A stretch of 38,525 nucleotides of DNA from Planctomycetota bacterium (GTDB lineage: Bacteria; Planctomycetota; Phycisphaerae; Phycisphaerales; SM1A02): the NCBI GenBank assembly GCA_024230295.1, contig JAAERN010000069.1, positions 97,752 to 136,276 of the forward strand. Reading direction: 5' to 3'. This document shows, piece by piece, positions 6,654 through 13,903 of the stretch; the stretch's first letter is position 1, and each line of letters starts with the position of its first letter. The notes under the pieces are model-generated. The model made no database searches and had not been told where the DNA came from. It was given only the letters and a program-made list of their open reading frames with translations. The position numbers were made by a program, and so were the translations under genes.

Positions 6654-9545
6654 TTACTCGACGGGGCATTCCTTGCCGTAGTGGATGAGCACTTCCAGTA
6701 GATCCAAGACCTCGACAACGTAGTCGCCATTGACGTCTTCGTCACACAGTACTGGAAGCGGATCGTCAAATGGATCGTCTTCGCAGTTGCCCCATTCACC
6801 GACCACCCTGATCAGATCGTGGTAATCGACCCGCATGTCGCGGTTGACGTCGGGATTGCAATAGAGGCACTCGGTGTCATCATTGAAGGGCACGATCTCC
6901 ATGTAGGGATCCCACCATGCACTGGCATCTCCCCAGATTGACTTTGGTTCATTGCATGCGAAGGATGAAGCCCCCACACCATCGTCATCTAGATCGGCGA
7001 ACACTGGATACCCGATGAGCTCATCCGGGTAGCCAGGATGCGGCCCGAATGTGAATGAGTCGGATGCATCTGAATACTCGCTCATACTCTGGACGTAGAC
7101 GCCTCCGCCAGACCACTCAGCAACGTTGTTCTGGAAAGTGCAGTTGTCGAACCAGGGTTCGCAGGCGAAGCCTGACCAGACCGCTCCACCGTAGCGAGCG
7201 GATGAGTTCGTCGCGAAGCTGCAATTGAAGAAGGTCAGCAAACTTCCGCCGACTCCATAGGGGTAGGGGTTCGGTATGCCGACTGGGTAAGACGACTCTT
7301 TGCAAACGGCTGCGACAGCACCACCCATTTGACCAGTTTCATTGTCTGTGAACGTGCAATTCGAAAAGATGGGCGCTGAACGCTTGAGTGCGTAGGCGGC
7401 GCCGCCGCCCCAGTTGGCGGTGTTCTGATCGAAACGGCAGTTGTCAAAGAGGGGTTTGGCTCCGTCCGACATGTATACAGCTCCGCCACGACTTTCGGCG
7501 ACGTTGCTTGAGAATGTCACGTTGGAGAACGCGGGGCTCGACGCGGTCAGTGCGACGCCGCCACCGCGAGACCCACGGCCGGAGGAGATGGATAGATCCT
7601 CAAACCTCGTGTCGTTGGTCTCTCCCTCGCGGCACGTGATGACTGTTTGCGAATCGCCGCCATCAAGGATGGTTTCGGTCGGTCCGGCACCGCGGAAGAG
7701 CAGGGCTTTGCCGAGCGGGTTAATCGTTACGGCGTAGGTACCGGAAGGGAACTCGATCACATCGCCATGGTGCGCCACATCGATAGCGGCGTCCAATGCA
7801 ACTTGTAGCAAGGCAGAATCCAAGTCTGGATCCATTGGCGTGACTATTGGCGGAACGTGAAGGTCGCATGTGTCGGGAATGCCGTTGCCATCGTCATCCA
7901 CGCATGTGAGAGATTCACAGGTGCCGCCTTCAGAGATGATGGGTCCGAAAAAGTTGCCCGGTTGGTTTCCGCAGGTGATGGTGTTCAGGACCGACGGTTC
8001 GGAACCGGCACCAGAAAAAACGCCGCCGCCCAAACCGCTCGCGAAGTTGTCGTGAATGTAGCAGTCTTCGATTCTTGGGAATGCGTTGCCGCATAGGATT
8101 CCGCCACCAACTCCCCCTGTGACGCCGGCATAGGGCTCCGGAGAGTCTATGCCGTTGATCGCATCAACGAAGAATTCTGCTCCGAGGCCGTTTGTAATGG
8201 TCAGGCCGCGCAGGATAGTTTCTTCCTTCTCGCCGCTGGTCATCGTGACTACCGATGCATCCCACTTCCAGGCCGGCCACTCGTTGTCGAATTGACCATC
8301 ATTGTTGGCGTCCCAGTTCGCATTACTCGGCGCTTCGATCACCGTGGCTCCTGGGTCGGGGTCCCTTGCCTCGATGAGGATTGCCTTGCCTTCGAGGTTG
8401 ATTGTCTCCAGGTAGATTCCTGGCAACACCTCAATCTTCGTGTGATTTTGTCCGGCGGCATTGATTGCTGCCTGGATCGACTCTCCCGCATTGACCGTAA
8501 TGACGTTCACGGGGTCCACGTCAGGGTCGAGCCAGATGCACTCCGTGGGCGAGTCGCAGTCAACGGCAACGCAGCCGGGGTACGACTGGTTCCGATCAAC
8601 TCGGCCCCAAATGTTCTTTGAGAGGATCGGGATTTCCGGCATAGCCGCCATGGCATTTTCGGGTTGGTAGTTTCCACACAGGGTGCCGCCGATCATCTCG
8701 ACGATCGATCCCTCTGATGCGTAGATGCCACCGCCGAGGAGCAAAGCGACGTTGGCGTTGATTTCTGCCGCAATGAGTGTCACTTGCGCAGTGGGTTCCG
8801 CGTACACGGCTCCACCTCGGATCGCCGAGTTTGCTGTGAATATTGTTGGATAGACTCCAGCGGGGTCATTCCAGAGATCGAACAAGGTCGGCACATAATT
8901 CTGGACGACGAGGCTGGCTCCCTTACCAACATAAGCGCCGCCGCCCCAGCCGTAGTCTTCTGGCGAAAAGAAGCTGGTGTTGTTCTGGACGATGCACCCC
9001 TGCAAATCGACTTCGCCTTTGAGAATGAGAATTCCTCCACCGACGTAGGCGTTAAGTTCGCCGTCTGGCGGCTGGTCAAGTTCGATTCCCTTTGGTTGGC
9101 CCCCGGCCAGCGTCAGTCCAACCAGCGTGAGTGTTTGGTCCTCGCCCTCGAGCCTGACCAGCGGCATTGTGCTCTCGCCCGAGAGGATGACATTGTCTGG
9201 CCCAAAGACTGATTTGATTGTCAGGCTTGTGATATCTGCAGGAATTGTGATGACAGCATCTTCATCGGGCTCTTCTAGGTAGACCTCTTCGTCGCCGCCG
9301 TCGACACAATCACACAACATGATTGTGTCACCGCTGGCTGCGTCCACAATTGCTTCCTGAATCGACGAGTATTGGGCATTCTCGCAACTCCCCATCATGT
9401 CATCAGGTTCCGCGGGATCATCTATAAATTCATCGTTCACGTACAGCGTTTCAGCCATCAATGATGTTGCAGCGGCGTTGAACGCAAGTGCTAAGCCAAA
9501 GGCCAGGCTGAACCTGCTGAGGGTGCGGAGGCGAAAGTCATTCAT
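6654..9545 (-). CDS. large secreted right-handed beta-helix protein with C-terminal dockerin-like motifs
   Basis: This 963-residue protein starts at the ATG at 9543-9545, which has GGAG upstream; a TTG three codons earlier is possible. It begins with a signal peptide (basic RLRTLSR, then a hydrophobic core, with cleavage likely near MAE). The body is a parallel beta-helix. It has an N-terminal YSSIQEAIVDAASGDTI segment, a second copy (ESIQAAINAAGQN), and many GGA(V/A)Y/W and GGGI/V turns typical of polymorphic-outer-membrane-protein and pectate-lyase-like repeats. The C-terminus carries two calcium-binding dockerin-like motifs (NPDVNRDMRVDYHDL and DVNGDYVVEVLDLLEVL). Proteins of this architecture are large secreted or surface proteins of planctomycetes, possibly binding or cleaving polysaccharide. 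No catalytic residues can be assigned. It has no PEP-CTERM tail of its own, although an orphan one lies just downstream. Confidence 0.88.
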   Translation of the reverse strand: MNDFRLRTLSRFSLAFGLALAFNAAATSLMAETLYVNDEFIDDPAEPDDMMGSCENAQYSSIQEAIVDAASGDTIMLCDCVDGGDEEVYLEEPDEDAVITIPADITSLTIKSVFGPDNVILSGESTMPLVRLEGEDQTLTLVGLTLAGGQPKGIELDQPPDGELNAYVGGGILILKGEVDLQGCIVQNNTSFFSPEDYGWGGGAYVGKGASLVVQNYVPTLFDLWNDPAGVYPTIFTANSAIRGGAVYAEPTAQVTLIAAEINANVALLLGGGIYASEGSIVEMIGGTLCGNYQPENAMAAMPEIPILSKNIWGRVDRNQSYPGCVAVDCDSPTECIWLDPDVDPVNVITVNAGESIQAAINAAGQNHTKIEVLPGIYLETINLEGKAILIEARDPDPGATVIEAPSNANWDANNDGQFDNEWPAWKWDASVVTMTSGEKEETILRGLTITNGLGAEFFVDAINGIDSPEPYAGVTGGVGGGILCGNAFPRIEDCYIHDNFASGLGGGVFSGAGSEPSVLNTITCGNQPGNFFGPIISEGGTCESLTCVDDDGNGIPDTCDLHVPPIVTPMDPDLDSALLQVALDAAIDVAHHGDVIEFPSGTYAVTINPLGKALLFRGAGPTETILDGGDSQTVITCREGETNDTRFEDLSISSGRGSRGGGVALTASSPAFSNVTFSSNVAESRGGAVYMSDGAKPLFDNCRFDQNTANWGGGAAYALKRSAPIFSNCTFTDNETGQMGGAVAAVCKESSYPVGIPNPYPYGVGGSLLTFFNCSFATNSSARYGGAVWSGFACEPWFDNCTFQNNVAEWSGGGVYVQSMSEYSDASDSFTFGPHPGYPDELIGYPVFADLDDDGVGASSFACNEPKSIWGDASAWWDPYMEIVPFNDDTECLYCNPDVNRDMRVDYHDLIRVVGEWGNCEDDPFDDPLPVLCDEDVNGDYVVEVLDLLEVLIHYGKECPVE

Positions 9546-10036
9546 CTCGATCAATCTCCAGAGATGCTGGCTGATTCAAATGAACCAGCAGGAAACCCGC
9601 GTATCTCGGGGCAGTACCCCGTGGCATACCAATACCGACCGTCTAAGACGAAATGCCTTAGAGGTAACGTTCCCCCGCCGCCGATTGTACCGGCGGTTTT
9701 CAATTGGAGTTGGCTCCATCATGGTGACAGGGGCTCGTTTTTGGTCCAGAATCCAAGATTAGCCACATTCGGTTGCAATATGACAGACTCTCGCAGCAAG
9801 GTGGGCAACATGGATCGCGGCTGCTCAAGAACTCTGACGGCTCTGGTTCCGGCGATCCGCCGCCGTGACCACGCCGTTCGAGTCTCAACGGCGATCTTGG
9901 AGATGACTTCAAAATCGCCAGAGCGTTCGGGGCGAGGCATCGCCCGGCACGTGATCGCACCGGCGTTTCTAGGCAGCCTGCTAGGATTCGGGACACTGGC
10001 CAGAGCGGGAAAGGGATTGAATCTATGGAGGTCGTC
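9546..10036. other. 491-bp divergent region between the beta-helix and chagasin-like genes
   Basis: The left third holds a chain of hairpins (listed separately). The right part contains a 73-codon minus-strand frame (9719-9940) and overlapping plus-strand frames. None has a recognisable domain, a clear ribosome binding site or convincing codon use. Promoters for both flanking genes should lie here, but I found no strong -35/-10 pair. Confidence 0.5.
9570..9696 (-). promoter_or_regulatory. chain of four hairpins in the leader of the beta-helix gene
   Basis: Four perfect or near-perfect hairpins follow one another: 9570-9589 (a 20-base hairpin with GCTG/CAGC at its base), 9607-9621 (CGGGG/CCCCG), 9643-9661 (CTAAG/CTTAG) and 9678-9696 (CCGCCG/CGGCGG). 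A further CCAG/CTGG pairing (9558-9570) covers part of the Shine-Dalgarno GGAG (9556-9559). In the minus-strand mRNA they would form a structured leader. On the plus strand the last hairpin is directly followed by TTTT (9697-9700), so it would also read as an intrinsic terminator in that direction. Function is not known. Confidence 0.4.
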
Positions 10037-10405
10037 GTGAAGTCAATGAGAGTTGTTGTGGCGTCAGTCGCTGTCGCTGTGTCTGTCGGTTGCGCACCAG
10101 AGTCTGATGTCAGGGATATCGCCCTTCGCATTGGTGGAACCACGACCGTGATGTTGCCCGTGACGGCGGGGACCGGGTACGGATGGTCGGTGGATGCGGC
10201 CCGATCGAGTGGAATGGAGTGCCTCGTCGTGACGCCAGGCGCCACAAAGTTTCCCTCTGGTCGCGTGGGCGGGGCTGGTGAACAGGAATGGCATGTCGAG
10301 GGGCATGCGGCCGGACAAGCGGATCTCACCTTTGTCTACCAACGGCCGTGGGAGCCTGTGGCCCCCGCAGCCCGATCTACCGAGATTCACGTGAGCGTTC
10401 AGTGA
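10037..10405 (+). CDS. secreted chagasin-like cysteine protease inhibitor (MEROPS family I42), probable lipoprotein
   Basis: The 122-residue product carries the three inhibitor loops of the chagasin family. The first loop TGYGW is at residues 46-50 (family pattern NPTTGY.W), the second is glycine-rich RVGGAGEQEW (76-85), and the third is RPWE (103-106). Family members form an immunoglobulin-like beta-sandwich that inserts these loops into the active site of papain-type proteases. The start chosen is the GTG at 10037, because GGAGG (10027-10031) is five bases upstream; an ATG at 10025 overlaps that site. The N-terminus is a hydrophobic export signal ending SVGC, with Cys 19 as a likely but imperfect lipobox cysteine. 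It precedes the pyruvate dehydrogenase operon by 58 bp but has no obvious functional link to it. Confidence 0.82.
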   Translation: MKSMRVVVASVAVAVSVGCAPESDVRDIALRIGGTTTVMLPVTAGTGYGWSVDAARSSGMECLVVTPGATKFPSGRVGGAGEQEWHVEGHAAGQADLTFVYQRPWEPVAPAARSTEIHVSVQ

Positions 10406-10413
10406 GCCGTCTG

Positions 10414-10444
10414 TCGGCGGCACATCTGTTTCCGCCGATATACT
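10414..10444 (+). promoter_or_regulatory. hairpin and -10-like box between the inhibitor gene and pdhA
   Basis: A 7-bp GC stem (TCGGCGG 10414-10420 with CCGCCGA 10432-10438) directly precedes a TATACT (10439-10444) that resembles a strong -10 box. No -35 box lies at the right distance. If it is used, transcription would begin near 10451, only about a dozen bases before the first pdhA ATG. The hairpin could also end the inhibitor transcript. Confidence 0.4.
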
Positions 10445-10463
10445 GCACTGCCTCAACATACCC

Positions 10464-11594
10464 ATGACGGCGATTCCCATGAACCAGACCGATCCAACGA
10501 CCGAGTCAAGCCCTGAGACCGAGGTGGTATCCCTGCCCACGGGCGACGTGCTGCTCGGTTGGCTCCGAGACATGATGTTGATTCGGGAGTTCGAGGTGCG
10601 GTCGATGCAGGCCTACCAGAACCGTCTGGCAGGTGGCTTTCTTCATGTCTACAACGGGCAAGAGGCCGTCGCCGTAGGAACGATTGCAGCCGTCAATTCG
10701 GACGATCCTGTGATTACGGCGTATCGGGATCACGGCCATGCGCTTGCTCGCGGAATGAAGCCTGAAGTCGGAATGGCTGAGTTGTTCGGTCGAATTGGTG
10801 GATGTGCCAAGGGCAAGGGTGGCTCGATGCACTTTTTCGATGCCGAGCACCATATGTACGGGGGCCATGGAATTGTCGGTGCTCAGGTGCCACTCGGTGC
10901 CGGGCTTGCCTTTGCGACGAAATACCGGGACGAGGTTATTGATGGTGGCAAGAGCAACCATGTGACGCTTTGCTTCATGGGCGACGGAGCCATCAATCAA
11001 GGGGCCGTCCACGAGGCGATGAATCTTGCTGCCGTTCTTGAACTTCCCGTCATCTTCATTGTGGAGAACAACCTGTACGCAATGGGAACGGCTGTCGAGC
11101 GGTGTACTGCTGCGGGGACGCATCTCGTCGAACGTGCTCGGGCGTACGGCATGAATGCGGCCTGCTTGGAAGGCATGGATGTGTTGGATGTCTACCGCGG
11201 GATGAAGCCATTGGTAGATCGTTGTCGTGAGACCAGCCGCCCCTGCTGGATCGACATGCGGTGCTATCGATTCAAAGGGCACTCGATGTCCGATCCTCGC
11301 AAGTACCGCACGCACGAAGAAGAAGAGCAGTGGGAATCTCGAGATCCGATCGAACGACTCGCTGCATGGCTTGTTGATCGAGATCTATTGACTGGCGAGA
11401 ATTTCAAGCAACTTGGCAAGCAGGTTCGCAGTGACATCAGGCAGGCGGTCAAATGGGCAGAGGCATCTCCTCCGCCGGGCCTCGAAGAACTGCATCACGA
11501 TGTGTACACGGGAAACTGGGGTCCATATACGGGGACCAGCAAGCCTGAATTCCTCCGCCGAAGGCGGGATGATCAGGAGACTTCCGGTGCGTGA
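10464..11594 (+). CDS. pdhA: pyruvate dehydrogenase E1 component, alpha subunit
   Basis: The 376-residue protein is a full-length E1-alpha. It contains the thiamine diphosphate/Mg binding motif (GDG near residue 173, continuing to ENN in FIVENNLYAMG). It also has the GGSMHFF segment typical of branched E1-alpha subunits and the phosphorylation-loop region YRFKGHSMSDPRKYR. With E1-beta it decarboxylates pyruvate and transfers the acetyl group to the lipoyl domain of E2. The start is the ATG at 10464; a second in-frame ATG at 10479 is also possible, and neither has a strong Shine-Dalgarno. The gene opens a three-gene operon and overlaps pdhB by 8 bp. A related 2-oxo acid such as acetoin is an alternative substrate, but the E2 downstream supports pyruvate. 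Confidence 0.92.
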   Translation: MTAIPMNQTDPTTESSPETEVVSLPTGDVLLGWLRDMMLIREFEVRSMQAYQNRLAGGFLHVYNGQEAVAVGTIAAVNSDDPVITAYRDHGHALARGMKPEVGMAELFGRIGGCAKGKGGSMHFFDAEHHMYGGHGIVGAQVPLGAGLAFATKYRDEVIDGGKSNHVTLCFMGDGAINQGAVHEAMNLAAVLELPVIFIVENNLYAMGTAVERCTAAGTHLVERARAYGMNAACLEGMDVLDVYRGMKPLVDRCRETSRPCWIDMRCYRFKGHSMSDPRKYRTHEEEEQWESRDPIERLAAWLVDRDLLTGENFKQLGKQVRSDIRQAVKWAEASPPPGLEELHHDVYTGNWGPYTGTSKPEFLRRRRDDQETSGA

Positions 11595-12567
11595 AATCAG
11601 TTTTCGAGACGCGTTGCGGGAAGCGATGTCCGATGAGATGCGGCGTGACAACCGTGTTTTTCTGATCGGAGAAGAAGTCGCTCAGTACGACGGCGCCTAC
11701 AAGGTGAGCAAGGGCATGCTCGATGAATTCGGGCCAAAGCGAGTCATTGACACGCCCATCTCAGAGAGCGGATTCGCAGGGCTTGGCATCGGGGCTGCCA
11801 TGATGGGACTTCGCCCGATCGTTGAGTTCATGTCTTGGTCCTTCAGTCTCGTCGCAGCCGACCCTATTCTCAACAATGCTCCAAAGATGCTCTACATGAG
11901 CGGAGGCCAGTTCGGTTGTCCAATCGTGTTTCGTGGGAATGATGGAGCTGGCGGGCAACTTGGATCAACACACTCATGGTGCGTCGAATCGATGTATGCG
12001 AATGTCCCTGGGCTCAAGATCATCATTCCTTCGACGCCGTACTCGGCCAAGGGGCTTCTGACTCAGGCGATTCAGGATGATGATCCGGTGTTCTGTCTTG
12101 AGAGTGAACGAATGCTTTCGATGACGGGCGATGTCCCCGAGGAGTCGTACACCATCCCGATCGGGACTGCGGACATTGTCCGCACTGGTTCAGACTGCAC
12201 CATTGTGAGCTTTGGCCGGCCCGTTCATTTTTGCCTTGAGGCAGCCGAAGCGCTCGCTCGTGAGGGGATCGATTGCGAAGTTATCGACGGAAGATCTATC
12301 AAGCCACTGGACATTGATACGTTTGCAGCTTCGGTACGAAAGACCAACTACTGCGTCGTGGTCGATCAATCGTGGTCCTTTGCATCGGTGGGTTCCGAGG
12401 TTGCAGCCGAACTTCATCGTGTGTGCTTTGATGATCTGGACAATCATGTCCACCGAGTTCACAGTGACGACGTTCCGGCGCCTTACGCTTCGAACCTCGA
12501 ACAAGAGATGTTGCCCAACGCCCGGAAGATTTGCGAGGCAGTGCGTAGTGTCACCTACAACGCATGA
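11587..12567 (+). CDS. pdhB: pyruvate dehydrogenase E1 component, beta subunit
   Basis: The 326-residue protein starts MREISFRDALREAMSDEM and contains the usual E1-beta blocks: FLIGEEVAQYDGAYKVSKG, DTPISESGFAGLGIGAAM, GLRPIVEFM and a C-terminal transketolase domain. The frame is open further upstream. The GTG at 11587 is chosen because AGGAG (11575-11579) sits seven bases upstream and the family N-terminus begins there; an ATG at 11569 is an alternative. It overlaps the end of pdhA by 8 bp, indicating translational coupling. It forms the heterotetrameric E1 with the alpha subunit. Confidence 0.93.
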   Translation: MREISFRDALREAMSDEMRRDNRVFLIGEEVAQYDGAYKVSKGMLDEFGPKRVIDTPISESGFAGLGIGAAMMGLRPIVEFMSWSFSLVAADPILNNAPKMLYMSGGQFGCPIVFRGNDGAGGQLGSTHSWCVESMYANVPGLKIIIPSTPYSAKGLLTQAIQDDDPVFCLESERMLSMTGDVPEESYTIPIGTADIVRTGSDCTIVSFGRPVHFCLEAAEALAREGIDCEVIDGRSIKPLDIDTFAASVRKTNYCVVVDQSWSFASVGSEVAAELHRVCFDDLDNHVHRVHSDDVPAPYASNLEQEMLPNARKICEAVRSVTYNA

Positions 12568-12599
12568 GCACATGCTTTCGAGTGAAAGGCGAGACGCCA

Positions 12600-13901
12600 A
12601 TGACCATTGACATCACCATGCCGCGGCTCTCCGACACGATGGAGAAGGGGACCGTCGTCAAATGGCATATCGCCGTGGGCGATGAGGTTTCTGCAGGGGA
12701 TGTTATTGCCGATATCGAAACAGATAAGGCGATGATGGAGATGCAGTCATTCGATGACGGCGTGATCTTGAGCATCGACGTCGATGAGGGTCTATCGGTA
12801 GATGTTGGAACTGTGCTGGCCATACTTGCCGGAGAAGATGACGACAATTCCGTAGCGGCAGTGGATCCGGTTGCGGTAGTTCAGCCCTCGCCTACACCGT
12901 CGGAACCAACCCTGCGAGAAGAGACTCGTGCGGCAGGTGACCAGCAACGAGTGACCCCGGTGGCGAGACGGCTTGCCGATCAGTACGGCGTTGATGTGGC
13001 ATCGCTTCGCGGATCCGGCCCATCTGGCCGTGTGATCAAACGCGACGTACTCGACGCTGCCAAGATCACGGATGAGGTTCGGGCCGCGGTGCCTCCATCC
13101 GCGAAGCCAGCCGAGCCACCTGCGCCAATCATCGAGCAGCCGTCTCTTCCGGTTCCGGCGACCAAAGTGGAGGTGACTCCCTCTCCTTTGGCGCGGCTGG
13201 AGAATGATCGTCGGGAACCTGTCAGCAGCATGAGGCAGACGATTGCACGCCGGTTGGTCGAGTCCAAGCAAGATATTCCCCATTATCAGGTGTCGATGGT
13301 GTTCGCCATGGACGCGATGATGAATCTCCGTAAGCAACTCAATGCTGAGTTGGCGGATCAGGGTGTGAAGCTCTCCGTCAACGACCTCATTGTGCGAGCG
13401 TGCGCAGTTGCGATGCATCGCAATCCACTTATGAACGCATCCTGGGATAGAGATGCCATTGTGTATCACGGCGACGTGAATATCGGCATTGCTGTGGCGC
13501 TGCCTGAGGAGCGGGGCGGGGGTCTCGTTGTGCCGGTGATCCACTCGGCCAACACCAAGAGCCTGCGAGTCATCTCGTCTGAAACGCGGATGCTTTCGGA
13601 GAAGGCTCGAACACGCGGGCTGTCCATGGATGAAATGGACGGTGCCACCTTCACGATCTCCAACCTCGGCATGTTTGGAGTGGATGCATTCACCGCCATC
13701 ATCAACCCTCCAAACAGCGCGATTCTCGCGGTCGGCGCCTCGATACAGAAGCCGGTTGTTCGGGATGGCGAGCTAGGTATCGGTTGGGAGATGAATGCGA
13801 CCTTGAGCAACGATCACCGCGTTGTTGACGGGGCGACTGCGGCGAGATATCTCGCCACGCTCAAGGAGTTGATTGAGCATCCCGCAGCCATTCTGGTCTG
13901 A
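12600..13901 (+). CDS. pdhC: pyruvate dehydrogenase E2 component (dihydrolipoamide acetyltransferase)
   Basis: The product (433 residues from 12600) has the three E2 domains in order. A lipoyl domain has the modified lysine in ETDKAMMEM (Lys 43). A peripheral-subunit-binding domain reads RVTPVARRLADQYG...GSGPSGRVIKRDV. The C-terminal acetyltransferase domain ends with the active-site motif DHRVVDG. Pro/Ala-rich linkers separate them. The ATG at 12564 overlaps the pdhB stop (ATGA) and would add 12 residues. The ATG at 12600 is preferred because the lipoyl domain starts there (MTIDITMPRLSDTMEKG). Only one lipoyl domain is present. It meets the ABC permease gene tail to tail with a 2-bp gap. Confidence 0.93.
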   Translation: MTIDITMPRLSDTMEKGTVVKWHIAVGDEVSAGDVIADIETDKAMMEMQSFDDGVILSIDVDEGLSVDVGTVLAILAGEDDDNSVAAVDPVAVVQPSPTPSEPTLREETRAAGDQQRVTPVARRLADQYGVDVASLRGSGPSGRVIKRDVLDAAKITDEVRAAVPPSAKPAEPPAPIIEQPSLPVPATKVEVTPSPLARLENDRREPVSSMRQTIARRLVESKQDIPHYQVSMVFAMDAMMNLRKQLNAELADQGVKLSVNDLIVRACAVAMHRNPLMNASWDRDAIVYHGDVNIGIAVALPEERGGGLVVPVIHSANTKSLRVISSETRMLSEKARTRGLSMDEMDGATFTISNLGMFGVDAFTAIINPPNSAILAVGASIQKPVVRDGELGIGWEMNATLSNDHRVVDGATAARYLATLKELIEHPAAILV

Positions 13902-13903
13902 CT

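Noticed and set aside
9719-9940. A 73-codon minus-strand ORF upstream of the beta-helix gene
   Set aside because: It looks somewhat protein-like but has no known domain, a weak ribosome binding site and competing frames; support is insufficient.
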